NCBI GenBank assembly: GCA_002409995.1
Contig: DHOR01000029.1
Location: 21,765-69,811 of the forward strand
Origin: Hungatella sp. UBA5385
Lineage (GTDB): Bacteria > Bacillota > Clostridia > Lachnospirales > Lachnospiraceae
Length of the DNA stretch: 48,047 bases
Reading direction: 5' to 3'
The translations under genes were made by a program, and so were the position numbers. Shown here in pieces: positions 7,908-18,325 of the stretch. A model generated the notes under the pieces. It searched no databases. It worked only from the letters and a program-made list of their open reading frames with translations, and was not told the DNA's origin. The first letter of the stretch is position 1. Every line of letters begins with the position of its first letter.

Positions 7908-8867
7908 TTGAAAAATAAAGAAAAGAGAGCACCGGCAGAAATAAAACCATTAAGAAGTATCAGGCAGGAAATTAAAAACAATCTATTTTTTTACTTACTG
8001 CCGCTTCCGGGAATAATCTTTTTGATTCTATTTAATTATGCTCCAATGGCGGGATTGTATATTGTTTTTGAAAAGTATACATATCAAGGTGGATTGTTTG
8101 GAAGTGAATTTGTAGGATTAAAGAATTTTGAGTTTTTCTTTAAGAGTATAGATAGTGCTTTGAGGGCTACAAGAAATACGATTATTATTAATGGGTTCAG
8201 CATTCTTTTAGGGACAGCGGCAAATGTGGCTATTGCAATTGCTATTAATGAAATAAGAAATAAATGGTTTCGTAAAGTTACGCAGTCGGTTATGCTTTTT
8301 CCCCATTTCATATCGTGGATTGTTGTTGGTATGATTTCTCTTACCTTGTTTGATGAGAAGAAAGGGCTGTTTAATCAGTTTATTCAGATGCTTGGAGGAG
8401 AAGCTGTTAACTGGTATTCTAATCCTTCACTTTGGTGGCCGATTTTGATTCTGACAAGTGTGTGGAAAGGAGTAGGATACGGTTCTCTTATTTATTTCGG
8501 TGCATTAACAGGATTTGATCAAAGCCTTTACGAAGCAGCAGAAATAGATGGAGCAAACAGATGGCAGAGAATCAGAAGGATTACGATACCATTGTTGAAG
8601 CCTACAATCATACTTATGTTCCTTCTTAATATTGGAGGAATCTTATTTGGCAGTGTAGATCAGATTATGGGTATGACCAATTTGAATCCGTTACTGTTTG
8701 AAACTACTGATACAATCGCTACTTTTGTATATCGTTCAGCAATACTGAATGGTCAGTTTGAATCTGCATCTGCAATTACTTTATACCAATCCATTTTTGG
8801 ATTTATTCTGGTAATGACGGTAAATAAGCTGGTTAAAAAGTTTGATCCGGATTATGCATTATTTTAG
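7908..8867 (+). CDS. Sugar ABC importer permease, LplB/YesP type
   Basis: This 319-residue membrane protein has about six transmembrane segments, the first at LFFYLLPLPGIIFLILFNY, and the EAA loop LYEAAEIDGANRWQRIRRI that contacts the ATPase. The N-terminus (LPLPGIIFLILFNYAPMAGL) and the length are typical of the LplB family, which imports oligosaccharides in partnership with a YtcP-like permease and an LplA-like lipoprotein; both follow here. The start is TTG behind TGGGAGG. In B. subtilis the related YesOPQ importer brings in rhamnogalacturonan fragments, which fits the GH28, GH78 and YesS-like genes around it. No ATPase gene is in the operon. Confidence 0.92.
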   Translation: MKNKEKRAPAEIKPLRSIRQEIKNNLFFYLLPLPGIIFLILFNYAPMAGLYIVFEKYTYQGGLFGSEFVGLKNFEFFFKSIDSALRATRNTIIINGFSILLGTAANVAIAIAINEIRNKWFRKVTQSVMLFPHFISWIVVGMISLTLFDEKKGLFNQFIQMLGGEAVNWYSNPSLWWPILILTSVWKGVGYGSLIYFGALTGFDQSLYEAAEIDGANRWQRIRRITIPLLKPTIILMFLLNIGGILFGSVDQIMGMTNLNPLLFETTDTIATFVYRSAILNGQFESASAITLYQSIFGFILVMTVNKLVKKFDPDYALF

Positions 8868-8879
8868 GGAGGAGACAGC

Positions 8880-9770
8880 ATGAAAAAAGGACATAAAAAG
8901 AAGGAAAGTTTGGTTTGTATTTTAATTGTTGGAATCATGGCATTTCTTTGTTTTATACCATTGTGGATTACCTTTGCAGCATCGATTTCCAATGAAACTG
9001 CAATTGTAAAGGAAGGTTTTTCTTTACTGCCCAGAGATCCTACCTTAGAAACATATCGATACATCCTTGCGGATAAAGGGAAGATGATTATCAGAGCTTT
9101 TGGTGTTTCATTTGCAGTGATTTTTGCTGGAACTGTGTATTCGCTATTTATCATGACTACATTTGCATATACAATAGCACAGAAAAAAAGTGTGTTTCGT
9201 TTTTCTGGAGTTCTTTCATTTTTTGCATGGTTTACAACTGTATTCAGTGGAGGTATTTTGCCTTGGTATATCCTGATGACAAGATATTATGGGTTGCAGA
9301 ATAACCTTTTTGCACTATTTGTTCCATATGGTATGAATGTATTTTACATGTTTGTGTTAAAAAACAGCTTTAAGGCAATACCGGAAGAATTGATTGAAGC
9401 AGCCAAAATTGATGGCGCTTCTAACATGAAGATATTTGTAAGTATTGCGCTGCCACTTGCGAAAGTTGGGCTGGTTACAGTTACTCTGTTTATGTCACTG
9501 CAGTATTGGAACGACTTTCATTTGAGCTTATATCTGATTACAAAGACGGATTTGTATACGGTTCAAAAACTTCTATATAACATGATGGCGAATATATCGG
9601 CTTTACTTAGTGGTACAAAATCAATTGTGGCTGCATCAAGTATTACAATCCCTTCCAATACAGCCAGGATGGTAATGACGATGCTGACTGTATTGCCTGT
9701 AGTAACGTTATTCCCATTTGCTCAGAAGTATTTTGTTAAGGGTATAACCGTTGGAGCAATTAAGGGGTGA
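8880..9770 (+). CDS. Sugar ABC importer permease, YtcP/YesQ type
   Basis: The 296-residue second permease of the importer has a first membrane span at LVCILIVGIMAFLCFIPLWI, six spans in total, and the EAA motif LIEAAKIDGASNMKIFVSIAL. The C-terminus (QKYFVKGITVGAIKG) is the usual end of this family. It starts 12 bases after the LplB-type gene with GGAGGAG 6 bases before the ATG, and the binding-protein gene follows in the same direction. It forms the membrane channel as a heterodimer with the preceding permease. Confidence 0.92.
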   Translation: MKKGHKKKESLVCILIVGIMAFLCFIPLWITFAASISNETAIVKEGFSLLPRDPTLETYRYILADKGKMIIRAFGVSFAVIFAGTVYSLFIMTTFAYTIAQKKSVFRFSGVLSFFAWFTTVFSGGILPWYILMTRYYGLQNNLFALFVPYGMNVFYMFVLKNSFKAIPEELIEAAKIDGASNMKIFVSIALPLAKVGLVTVTLFMSLQYWNDFHLSLYLITKTDLYTVQKLLYNMMANISALLSGTKSIVAASSITIPSNTARMVMTMLTVLPVVTLFPFAQKYFVKGITVGAIKG

Positions 9771-9849
9771 AGGTTCAAGAATGGTATCTCACTGGCAAAT
9801 AAGCAGCCGGTATGATATAGTAAAATTAATTTTCCAAGGAGGAGAAGGA

Positions 9850-11385
9850 ATGAGGAAGAGAGTAATTGCGCTAGCTTTAAGTGTAGTAATGACCCTGGGA
9901 ACAATATTGACAGGCTGTGGAAATGGAGTGAAACAGACAGAAAGTGTCAGTGCAGAAGGTAGCAGTGCGGAAAATGTTACTGAAAGCAGCGGAACGGAGA
10001 AGGAAGTAGTAAGTCTTCGAATGATTATGTATGGAGACATGACCAGCAGGAGAGAAGAGTATTTTAAGAAAGATTTTCATGATAAGGTACTGGAAGAACT
10101 GAAGATTGACCTTACTGTTGAATTTATGCCATGGGGAACAGACACTACGGTAGCAACAATGTTAGCAAGCGGAGAGTCATTTGCAGTATGGAATATTGTA
10201 TCTGCATTTGACTGGGCAGCGAAGGGGTATCTGGCAGAAATAGATGAAGAATTGATTCAGGAAAAATTACCTAATCTGATTCGCGTAAGAACAGAAAATA
10301 ATGGTTTTGAGTGTGTAAAGCATAATAATAAAATCTATGCAATACCATTTGGCAGTAAACCATATGCAGGCAGAATGCAGAACATAACCGTTAGAAATGA
10401 TATCCTAAAGAAGGTAGGTTATGAGGCTTCCGAAATCACTACTTATGATCAGCTGATAGAGGCTTTTGAAGCAGTAAAACAAGCTTATCCTGATATGCGT
10501 ATAAGCAGAAGTTCCAGCTATTTATGGAACGCTTTAAATAGCGAAACTACAGATCAATTGCTCAGCATTATGAGTGGTACATCATTTACATATGTGGATG
10601 AAAATGAAGATAATGATAAAGTTTACAGCATGTACGAGTCAGAAGCATATAAAAATTTTTGTAAACTAACCAGACAGTGGGTCGAGAACGGTTATATCCA
10701 GCAGGAGGAAATCAGTAATCCAACTCAGGGAGCAGCTGATTGGGAAGCAGGTAATTGTCTGTCTATGTATGGAACTCCGGGTGCATGGATTGAGAGATCA
10801 CTGCATGGTTCTGTACCGGAAGCTGAGCTGGCATTAATTCAAATTGGAAACAATCCTAAGATTAAAAATCTTGATTATGACTGGGGATTCAGTATTTCTG
10901 CAAATGACCAGGATCATGTTGACAGATGGCTGGAACTGTTTGACTGGATGCATAGGGATCAGGATATTTAAAACCTTTGTGTATATGGTGTCGAAGGAAA
11001 AGATTGGGAATTTAATGAAGACGGATCAATTCAGAAATTGGTGACTGACAGCTTTTTCGATGAGTGGTTTATGCAGGCAATGGAGTATAGTATCTATGAT
11101 AAAGCAATTTCAGAAGAAGCCATAAAGGCATACGAAACAAATGATAATGGTTCTCTGCTATCAAAAACAGCAGGCTTTAGCTTTGATAGTGCACCTGTGG
11201 CAGCAGAACTGGCAATGATGACAGCTGTATGGACCGAGTTAATCGAACCAATGACATTAGGTTTACTTGATTATGATGAGAATTATGATAAAATGATGCA
11301 GCAGCTTAAAAAAGCAGGTCTTGACAAATACATGGAAGAATACCAGAAACAGTATTCTGAATGGTATGCACAAAATAAAAAATAG
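9850..11385 (+). pseudogene. Solute-binding lipoprotein (LplA/YtcQ type) interrupted by an in-frame TAA
   Basis: The gene starts at ATG 9850 (SD AAGGAGGAG; earlier in-frame ATGs at 9751 and 9781 have no good RBS). A lipoprotein signal follows with lipobox LTGC, Cys23. The first 373 codons end at a TAA at 10969-10971. The same frame then continues without any shift for 137 codons (NLCVYGVEGKDWEFNEDGS ...) to a normal C-terminus at 11385. Family members of about 510-560 residues read through this point, usually with Tyr before an Asn/Leu, so one base change TAT to TAA explains the break. As written, the cell would make a binding protein lacking its C-terminal quarter, probably leaving the importer without a working receptor. 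It could also be a sequencing error. Sugar-binding role is from family and context. Confidence 0.88.
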
Positions 11386-11395
11386 TATTTAAAAG

Positions 11396-11432
11396 TACAG
11401 AGCAACTCACGGTAACCGTGAGTTCTTCTGTA
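11396..11432 (+). terminator. Strong hairpin after the binding-protein gene
   Basis: Perfect 9-bp stem AACTCACGG/CCGTGAGTT with a TAA loop, extended by an outer TACAGA/TCTGTA helix. There is no long T run, so it may act mainly in mRNA 3'-end stabilisation or as a weak terminator before the regulator gene. Confidence 0.65.
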
Positions 11433-11482
11433 TCTTCAAATTTAAATTTGGGTTTATTTTTAAGTAAATGGGGGAGCGGAGA

Positions 11483-13777
11483 ATGAAAAGAAAAATGAAG
11501 TCATTAAAAGGCAGTGTGAATTCATTAGTTGGAAAGACGCTGTTTTGTACGATATCGATTACATTGGCGGTATTGATGGCTACGTCGGTCATTCTCTTCT
11601 TTTGGTTTCGTAATCAGATGACGAAAGAGTATCAAAGATTGACCAATGCCACAATCGCTAATGTTGATGTGGTTTTCGATTATTATATGGATAATACACG
11701 TAATATGCTGATCCAATGGTTCAATTCATCAGATGGAACTGTCTGTCGTTTAAGTACTGAAAATAACATCAGTGCAGATATGCCTTTATTGCTGAACATA
11801 CAGAATGTAATTGGCAATATACCGTTTATACACTCTTTATATTTTCTAGGGGGCAACAGGGAGGTAGTATTTGAGACAGGAACAGGTATTTCTTATATTG
11901 AAAATATGAATCATATACTTCCTGAGAAGCTTGCGCAGCAAAAAGGTATTGTTAAGCCGTTTATATGGCAGGTGGGAAATAGATTTCCAGATCAAGAGAA
12001 GGTAACATTACTTACCATGTATTGCTGGGAGACACCAATGGACAGCACAAGATTCACTGGAGCTGCCGTCGTTCATATTGATTCGAAACAGCTTAGTAAA
12101 AGTCTCTTTTCAGAGAATGTTCAGGATGATTTAGAGATATTTGTTATGGATGAATATGGTAATATTGTCAGCCATAGCGATATGGAACATTATGGACAGA
12201 ACTGGTCTGACAGAGAAGAAATACAAAAGATATTTGCTGGCGAAGAAAATCATTTTAAGACCCATCGAGGCAGTCGCTTAATAGAAACAAGTTGGATAAA
12301 ATCTATGCAAAATGGATTTTATATTGTAGCGCAGGCAGAATATGTAAATGGTATCCATCAATTTAACAGAGTGGCAAATGTGGTGTTTTTTGTTATGCTT
12401 GCTGCGGCAGTAATCATCATCGCATTTACATGGCCATTGAGTCAGCGCATATATAAGCCGCTAAAAAGTATGGTGTCTGATATCAGAAAGAAAACCTCTA
12501 TGGAAGACCATGGATACAATGAAATTCAAGTGCTCAATCAGTATTACCAGCAATTGGCAGAAAATATTCAGCAACTGAATATTAACGAAGAGAAGAATTT
12601 TATAGTAAAGAATCTTTTGTTGGATAATCAAAGTGACACTGTGCAGAAACTGCTTTTGAAAAACAATATGATATCAAAAAATAGTGGATATTACATAGTT
12701 CTTGCTTATCTGGCTGCTGATTCTGATACGGTTTTGAATATGCAGGAGTACGATATGATGAGAAAAATAGTCAGCGGTATTTTTTCATCTACGTTTGAAA
12801 CTATTGGACTTTGTACTTATTTTGAAATCAGCTTGAAAAAAATGCTATTCTTAATCTCTGAGAATGGAGAACAGGAGATTAACAGTCAGGAACTTTTATT
12901 AACTGTGGAGCAAATCAGGAAATCAGCGGAAGAATTGATCGATAGTAAAGTAATTACGTTCTTATCTGATCGAAATTCCGGTGAAGAGAATTATTGTGTT
13001 CCTGTCATTAAAGAAGCAGAGGAAAGATTAAAAACAAGAAGCATGTTGGAAGAGCGGGCAGATATTGAAGTTGGATACTCTAATCCTGTGAAAGAAGCAG
13101 AGGATATAAAGTCAGCAGAAAAAATAGTAAAAGAGTTTTTGGCTCTGGTTAAGAAAAGGGATAAGGAAAAATATACAAAAGCATTGGATTTGCTGTTGAA
13201 TACCTATAAAGATGCTCCTTATAGAGAGTTTATTAACTCCATGCTGAAGCTTACACTGGATGTGATTCAAATTAAAAAAACGAAATCAGATATTTCTATA
13301 GATCAGGAAAAGAAATTGCAGCAACAGTTGGAAAATATGTCTGCACGGAAAGAATTCATAGAGTGGTTTCATGCGCTTTATCAGGAGGCGGATGTTCATA
13401 TTGAGTCCATCAATAACTACTCTACAGCAAATCAGATGTCAGATGCGGTAGACTACATTAGAAATAATTATGACGATAGTATGTTAAATGTAAATATGCT
13501 GGCTGATAAAATGAACATCAGTGCTCCGTATTTTGGAAAATTGTTCAGGGAATTTACCGGCTGTACAGCACTGGAATATATTACAAAAACCCGTATGGAG
13601 AAAGCACATGACCTTTTGCTGACCGAACCGAATAAAGACATCAGTAAAATTGCATCGCTGGTAGGCTATAGCAATAATGCTTATTTTGCCACTGCATTTA
13701 AAAAATATTTTGGAGTTTCACCATCTAAACTAAGAGATTATCATGCAGTTACAGGTATAAAAACAGATACTATTTAA
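11483..13777 (+). CDS. Membrane-bound AraC-family regulator, YesS-like
   Basis: The 764-residue protein has one transmembrane segment near residues 22-42 (TISITLAVLMATSVILFFWF), an extracytoplasmic sensing region of about 250 residues, a second segment near 299-318 (FFVMLAAAVIIIAFTWPL), a cytoplasmic linker and a C-terminal AraC DNA-binding domain (MLADKMNISAPYFGKLFREF ... NKDISKIASLVGYSNNAYFA). This architecture and length match B. subtilis YesS (about 760 residues), which activates rhamnogalacturonan genes. The ATG at 11483 is preferred over 11468 because GGGGGAG lies about 7 bases upstream of it. It lies between the importer and the GH43/GH78 genes and probably senses a pectin-derived sugar directly, activating both sides. 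Confidence 0.9.
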   Translation: MKRKMKSLKGSVNSLVGKTLFCTISITLAVLMATSVILFFWFRNQMTKEYQRLTNATIANVDVVFDYYMDNTRNMLIQWFNSSDGTVCRLSTENNISADMPLLLNIQNVIGNIPFIHSLYFLGGNREVVFETGTGISYIENMNHILPEKLAQQKGIVKPFIWQVGNRFPDQEKVTLLTMYCWETPMDSTRFTGAAVVHIDSKQLSKSLFSENVQDDLEIFVMDEYGNIVSHSDMEHYGQNWSDREEIQKIFAGEENHFKTHRGSRLIETSWIKSMQNGFYIVAQAEYVNGIHQFNRVANVVFFVMLAAAVIIIAFTWPLSQRIYKPLKSMVSDIRKKTSMEDHGYNEIQVLNQYYQQLAENIQQLNINEEKNFIVKNLLLDNQSDTVQKLLLKNNMISKNSGYYIVLAYLAADSDTVLNMQEYDMMRKIVSGIFSSTFETIGLCTYFEISLKKMLFLISENGEQEINSQELLLTVEQIRKSAEELIDSKVITFLSDRNSGEENYCVPVIKEAEERLKTRSMLEERADIEVGYSNPVKEAEDIKSAEKIVKEFLALVKKRDKEKYTKALDLLLNTYKDAPYREFINSMLKLTLDVIQIKKTKSDISIDQEKKLQQQLENMSARKEFIEWFHALYQEADVHIESINNYSTANQMSDAVDYIRNNYDDSMLNVNMLADKMNISAPYFGKLFREFTGCTALEYITKTRMEKAHDLLLTEPNKDISKIASLVGYSNNAYFATAFKKYFGVSPSKLRDYHAVTGIKTDTI

Positions 13778-13794
13778 TTAAAAGATGAGGTGTT

Positions 13795-14880
13795 ATGATG
13801 AGTTATACAAGCATTCGTCCAGGTCAGTTATGGCTGGATACGGAAGGGAAAAGAATACAGGCACACGGCGGTTCTTTGTTTTATGAAAACAGCACCTATT
13901 ACTGGTATGGTGAAAACAAAGAGAAAACTACAGGAGAGAACAACATTCTACATTGGGGGATAAAATGTTATGCTTCACAGGATTTGTATAACTGGGAGGA
14001 TATAGGACTGATCATACCGCCTGATACGGAGAATGAGAAGTCATCGCTTCATCCATCTTCTAAGATGGAGCGTCCGCATATTATTTACAATAAGGATACA
14101 AAAAAGTATGTCTGCTGGATAAAAGTCATGAATAAAGACGGTTCACAGACAGAAACAGTATTAACAGCGGACAGTTTATTGGGACCATATACGAAACTGA
14201 AAGAAGGAATAAAACCATTGGGCATGAATGCGGGTGACTTTGATCTGGCTGTAGCTGATGATGGAAAAGCCTATTATTATTTTGAGAGAGTACATAGTGA
14301 AACAATCTGTGCTGATCTTACAGTTGACTATACAGATGTAACTGGTTACTACAGCACTCATTTTCCGAAGTCAGGGCCTCCTTATGTGCGAGAAGCCACA
14401 GCTCACTTTATTAGGAATAGTAAACATTATCTATTGACTTCCGGTACCACAGGATATTTGCCGAACCCATCAGAGACTGCCATTGCTGACACATGGCACG
14501 GACCCTTTCATGTGCTGGGAAATCCTCACAGGGGAGATGAAAGTCAGACTTCTTATCATTCACAAATATCCTCTGTATTTAAGGTTCCGGGCAAAAAAGA
14601 TCTTTATATTGCATGTGCTGACCGATGGATGCCTGAGTTGATGGATGTGAAGTATGAGGTTTATAGTGATTTGTTTTTTAAGATGTTTCGTGGTGTTGAA
14701 GTTGATTTTGACATCCTGACAAAAGATCAGGGAATAAATTTCAGTAAGGTGATCCGAAATACATCAATAGCTGATTATGTATGGCTGCCATTGCGTTTTG
14801 AAGAACCCAGCGAGAGCCATCCGTTGGGTATGGTGTATATTGATTGGTTAGATGAATGGCGCATAGAGGATTATGAATGA
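13795..14880 (+). CDS. Glycoside hydrolase family 43 protein, likely exo-galactanase/galactosidase-like
   Basis: The 361-residue protein has no signal peptide. It opens with AHGGSLFYENSTYYWYGEN, the N-terminal blade signature of the GH43 subgroup that includes exo-beta-1,3-galactanases, and continues with beta-propeller blades (ERPHIIYNKDTKKYVCWIKV, AGDFDLAVADDGKAYYYFER, HYLLTSGTTGYLPNPSETA, QTSYHSQISSVFKVPG). In that subgroup the usual Asp base is not conserved and Glu residues serve instead. Such enzymes trim galactan or arabinogalactan side chains, which decorate rhamnogalacturonan I. The start could also be the next ATG (13798); the SD is GATGAGG. It follows the regulator by 17 bases and precedes GH78. 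Confidence 0.8.
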   Translation: MMSYTSIRPGQLWLDTEGKRIQAHGGSLFYENSTYYWYGENKEKTTGENNILHWGIKCYASQDLYNWEDIGLIIPPDTENEKSSLHPSSKMERPHIIYNKDTKKYVCWIKVMNKDGSQTETVLTADSLLGPYTKLKEGIKPLGMNAGDFDLAVADDGKAYYYFERVHSETICADLTVDYTDVTGYYSTHFPKSGPPYVREATAHFIRNSKHYLLTSGTTGYLPNPSETAIADTWHGPFHVLGNPHRGDESQTSYHSQISSVFKVPGKKDLYIACADRWMPELMDVKYEVYSDLFFKMFRGVEVDFDILTKDQGINFSKVIRNTSIADYVWLPLRFEEPSESHPLGMVYIDWLDEWRIEDYE

Positions 14881-14948
14881 AGTTAAAAGATCAGCTGCAT
14901 TGTAAAAGATTCATGACATTATAATTAGGAAAAGAGGGAAAGCGCCAT

Positions 14949-17102
14949 ATGGGAAATTGGATACAGCCTGAAAATCATTGGGGTGATATATGTCCCACAT
15001 ATCGAAAAAGATTTTCCGTAAGAAAGGAAGCGTTAAAAGAAGCTCATCTGGAAGTGACAGCTTTAGGGGTATATCAGATTCGATTGAATGGAAAAAGGAT
15101 TACAGATATGGTTCTGATGCCTGGCTGGACAACATACCAGAAAAGACTGCAGGTTCAGACCTATGATATTACGGAGCAGTTAAGTGATGAGAACTGTCTG
15201 GAAATTACAGTTGGAAAAGGGTGGTATCGAAGTCCGGTGCCTGGCTGGCTTTCGGATGAGGACCGTGCCAGACGTGATGGGCTTCCGCCGGCTCTTTTCT
15301 GTACGATTTCATTAGAAGATAAAAGTCATCAGATGATAAAGCTTGAAGCTGATTCCACATGGGAAGTATTGAAAAGCCCCATTTTGTTCAGTGAAATTTA
15401 TGATGGTGAAACCTATGATGCCAGATTAGAAGGCAGCAAAGAAACAGAGGCGGTAATCGCATATGAATATGAGGGTGGAGAATTAATTCCTCAGCAGGGG
15501 GAATGGATACGGGAGCAGGAGAGAATTCAGGCTGCAAGAGTATTTACAGATGCAAATGGTTTAAGGATTGTTGACTTTGGACAGGAGGTGACAGGATATG
15601 TGGAGTTTCAGGTTAATGCAAAAGACGGAGATATGGTTGAGATTTCACATGGAGAGATCCTTGATCGGGAAGGTAATTTCTACAATGAGAATTACAGGGC
15701 GGCGAAGTCAAAGATTACCTATATTTGTAAGGAAGGAAATCAGATATGGCATCCGCAAATGACCTTTTTTGGATTTAGGTATCTGCGTTTGGATCATTTC
15801 CCAGGAGAAGCAAGACCGGAGCAATTTATAGCAATTGCTGTGTATTCAGATATGAAGAGAACAGGTTTTATTGAGTCTGGCCATTCGCTGCTGAATCAAC
15901 TCGTATCAAATGTATTTTGGGGACAGAGAGGTAATTTCCTGGATGTTCCCACGGATTGTCCTCAGCGTGATGAGCGTCTGGGGTGGACTGGAGATGCACA
16001 GGCATTTATTAAGACCGCTGCCTATAATTATGATGTGCAGCGTTTCTTTACAAAGTGGCTGGCGGATTTATCTTTGGAACAGAAGGAGGATGGCTCCATT
16101 CCTTATGTAATCCCTGCCAATGCAATTAACAGTGGCTCAGCTGCGTGGGACGATGCTGTAACTATATGCCCATGGCAGCTATACATGACATATGGAGATG
16201 TGGATATTCTCAGAAATCAGTTTCAGGCAATGATAAAATACATTGAGTATATAACTAACTCAACCACAACGAAGTATCTTTGGACTGGTGGAACACATTT
16301 TGGCGACTGGCTGGGACTGGATGCCAAGGAAGGAAGCTATGAGGGTTCCAGCAGAAAGGATCTCATTGCATCAGCTTTTTATGCCCATTCCACAGAGCTG
16401 GTGATAAAAACAGGAGAGGTATTAGGAGAGGAGGTTTCCCGATATAAGAATTTGTTGGAGAATATCAGAAAAACATTTCAGAAAACTTATCCAACATATA
16501 ATACCCAGACTGAATATGTATTGGCGATTCATTTCGGACTTGCCAATAATCCTGCACAGTCGGCAAAGGAATTAGTATCAATAATTCATAAGGCGGGAGA
16601 TAAGCTGCAGACTGGCTTTGTAGGGACACCCTATCTTCTGCATGTATTGAGCCGTTTTGGAGAAAGCCGTCTGGCTTATAAACTGCTTCTTAGAACCAAG
16701 TATCCTTCATGGCTGTACCCTGTGACCAAGGGCGCAACTACCATATGGGAGCATTGGGATGGAATTAAGGAGGATGGCAGTTTATGGAGTGCTGACATGA
16801 ATTCTTTTAACCATTATGCATATGGTACTGTTCTGGACTGGATTTATGAGGTTGCGGCAGGAATTCAGCCATTAGAAGAGGAACCAGGATTCCAAAAACT
16901 TCGCCTGGAGCCCCATCCTTCTAAGGAGCTTGGCTGGCTGCAGGTAAGGTTTGAATCAAGATGTGGTACTATATATTCTTCATGGAAATATGTGGGGGAT
17001 CAGGTGCGGTATGAGATTGCGACACCTTGTGAAACAGTGCTTGTTATCGATGGGGTGGAAAAGTTGATTGAGGCGGGGAGGTATGTGTTTTTTGGAGGTT
17101 AA
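14949..17102 (+). CDS. Alpha-L-rhamnosidase, GH78
   Basis: The 717-residue protein is compact for GH78 (often about 900). It has an N-terminal sugar-binding beta domain (LEVTALGVYQIRLNGKRITD, PGWTTYQKRLQVQTYDIT), the Bac_rhamnosid region (GDMVEISHGEILDREGNFY), and a catalytic (alpha/alpha)6 barrel with DCPQRDERLGWTGDAQ (Asp336-Gln350; Glu342 in the usual acid region) and TTIWEHWDGIKEDGS (Glu601, likely base). A C-terminal beta domain follows (FNHYAYGTVLDWIYEVAAGI then HPSKELGWLQV). It has no signal peptide and should remove terminal alpha-L-rhamnose from imported fragments. Its partners are GH28, GH43 and the YesS-like regulator. A terminator lies 31 bases downstream. Confidence 0.95.
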   Translation: MGNWIQPENHWGDICPTYRKRFSVRKEALKEAHLEVTALGVYQIRLNGKRITDMVLMPGWTTYQKRLQVQTYDITEQLSDENCLEITVGKGWYRSPVPGWLSDEDRARRDGLPPALFCTISLEDKSHQMIKLEADSTWEVLKSPILFSEIYDGETYDARLEGSKETEAVIAYEYEGGELIPQQGEWIREQERIQAARVFTDANGLRIVDFGQEVTGYVEFQVNAKDGDMVEISHGEILDREGNFYNENYRAAKSKITYICKEGNQIWHPQMTFFGFRYLRLDHFPGEARPEQFIAIAVYSDMKRTGFIESGHSLLNQLVSNVFWGQRGNFLDVPTDCPQRDERLGWTGDAQAFIKTAAYNYDVQRFFTKWLADLSLEQKEDGSIPYVIPANAINSGSAAWDDAVTICPWQLYMTYGDVDILRNQFQAMIKYIEYITNSTTTKYLWTGGTHFGDWLGLDAKEGSYEGSSRKDLIASAFYAHSTELVIKTGEVLGEEVSRYKNLLENIRKTFQKTYPTYNTQTEYVLAIHFGLANNPAQSAKELVSIIHKAGDKLQTGFVGTPYLLHVLSRFGESRLAYKLLLRTKYPSWLYPVTKGATTIWEHWDGIKEDGSLWSADMNSFNHYAYGTVLDWIYEVAAGIQPLEEEPGFQKLRLEPHPSKELGWLQVRFESRCGTIYSSWKYVGDQVRYEIATPCETVLVIDGVEKLIEAGRYVFFGG

Positions 17103-17133
17103 AAGTGATACTCTTGATCAGATATTGTAAAAT

Positions 17134-17166
17134 GAAGGCGCTCAAAAAATGGGCGCCTTCATTTAT
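17134..17166 (+). terminator. Rho-independent terminator after GH78
   Basis: GAAGGCGCTC (17134-17143) pairs along 10 bp (one G-U) with GGGCGCCTTC (17151-17160), AAAAAAT loop, then ATTTATT. Confidence 0.8.
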
Positions 17167-17337
17167 TGCAAATATTTATTTCCATTCAACTACATATCCA
17201 ACCTATCTCTGAACATAAACCAGGGGATTTTTTATGATTGTTAAAAATGATCCGAACTGATATGCTTAAAGGAAGTATTGGATAATTATTCCAATAAGAG
17301 AAGCCAATATTAGCCTTTATATCCCTGGGGAGGAAGT

Positions 17338-18325
17338 ATGAATACATTTACTCATAAGTTAAATATCAGTCTTTTCAAAAATAAAGTCCCGGTTGTATCT
17401 GTGGCTGTAAGTGAAACTCCTGCCGGAAAATACAGTTTTTATGGCTATGTTCATGATATAAACGGAATGCGGCTGGGGGAGAGAGCGGATGACCAGCCGC
17501 AATTTGACCCGGCAGTTATAGCGGAGGGAGATAAAGTTTATTTGTATTCGGGGTTTTGCGGGCCTGGCGACAAGTCGAGAAAAGGCGCCATGGTGACACT
17601 ATCTACTTGCTCCGGATATGTTGACAATCATTGAGGAACCAGTCATAATAGTTCCAGGTAATTGTTATGGAGGCGGGACCGGATTTGAAGGACATGAATT
17701 CTTTGAAGCTCCTTCAATCAGAAAGCATGATGATACATACTACTTTGTGTATTCATCCATACAGATGCATGAATTGTGCTATGCAACAAGCGTGAATCCC
17801 ACAAAGGACTTTACTTACAGAGGGGTAATCGTAAGCAATTGTGATGAGAATATCACATCTCATAAGCCCGCCAGGATGCACACGTATGTTCCTGGAAATA
17901 ATCATGGAGGTATGGCAGAAGTTCTTGGACAGTGGTACATTTTTTATCACAGACATACAAATGGCACCAATTTTAGCAGACAGGGCTGTGCTGAACCAAT
18001 AGAGATTGGGGAGGACGGTTCAATTAAACAGGTAGAAATGACCTCGTGCGGTTTAAATGGCGCTCCTCTTGTTGGAAAAGGGGAGTACTTTGCGTATATT
18101 GCCTGTAATCTGTTTTCTAAAACCTTGAAAAACGACCATCTGCTTCATCATGCCGGCTGGATTGATGGGAAATACGCCAGAATCACCCAGGATGGCAGGG
18201 ATGGAGATGAAGAGACAGGGTATATCGCAAATATGCAGGATTCCACAATAGCTGGATTTAAGTATTTTGAATGTAAGGGAGTCAAAAGGATTTCTCTGAA
18301 AACCAGAGGATATGGTAATGGGTAG
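17338..18325 (+). pseudogene. Decayed GH43 gene A (frameshifted, both ends lost)
   Basis: Two overlapping frames together read as the middle of a GH43 enzyme. Frame 1 (17338-17600) gives VPVVSVAVSETPAGKYSFYG ... DQPQFDPAVIAEGDKVYLYS, then GDKSRKGAMVT. Frame 2 (from about 17600) gives LLAPDMLTIIEEPVIIVPGN, GFEGHEFFEAPSIRKHDDTY, WYIFYHRHTNGTNFSRQGCA. One inserted base (or two lost) near 17597-17603 separates them. The first 16 codons (NTFTHKLNISLFKNK) do not look like the family, so about 100 or more N-terminal residues are missing; the C-terminus stops at KTRGYGNG where relatives continue. A good SD (GGGGAGGAAG) still precedes the ATG. Arabinofuranosidase/xylosidase-type activity would be expected of the intact ancestor. 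Confidence 0.85.

Noticed and set aside
9751..9849. Earlier start of the solute-binding protein, overlapping the permease
   Set aside because: The signal peptide and SD place the start at 9850; extra residues would precede the lipoprotein signal.
10969..10971. Recoded stop codon (read-through or non-standard amino acid)
   Set aside because: The codon is TAA, there is no stimulatory structure visible, and family members have an ordinary residue here; a nonsense mutation or sequencing error is simpler.
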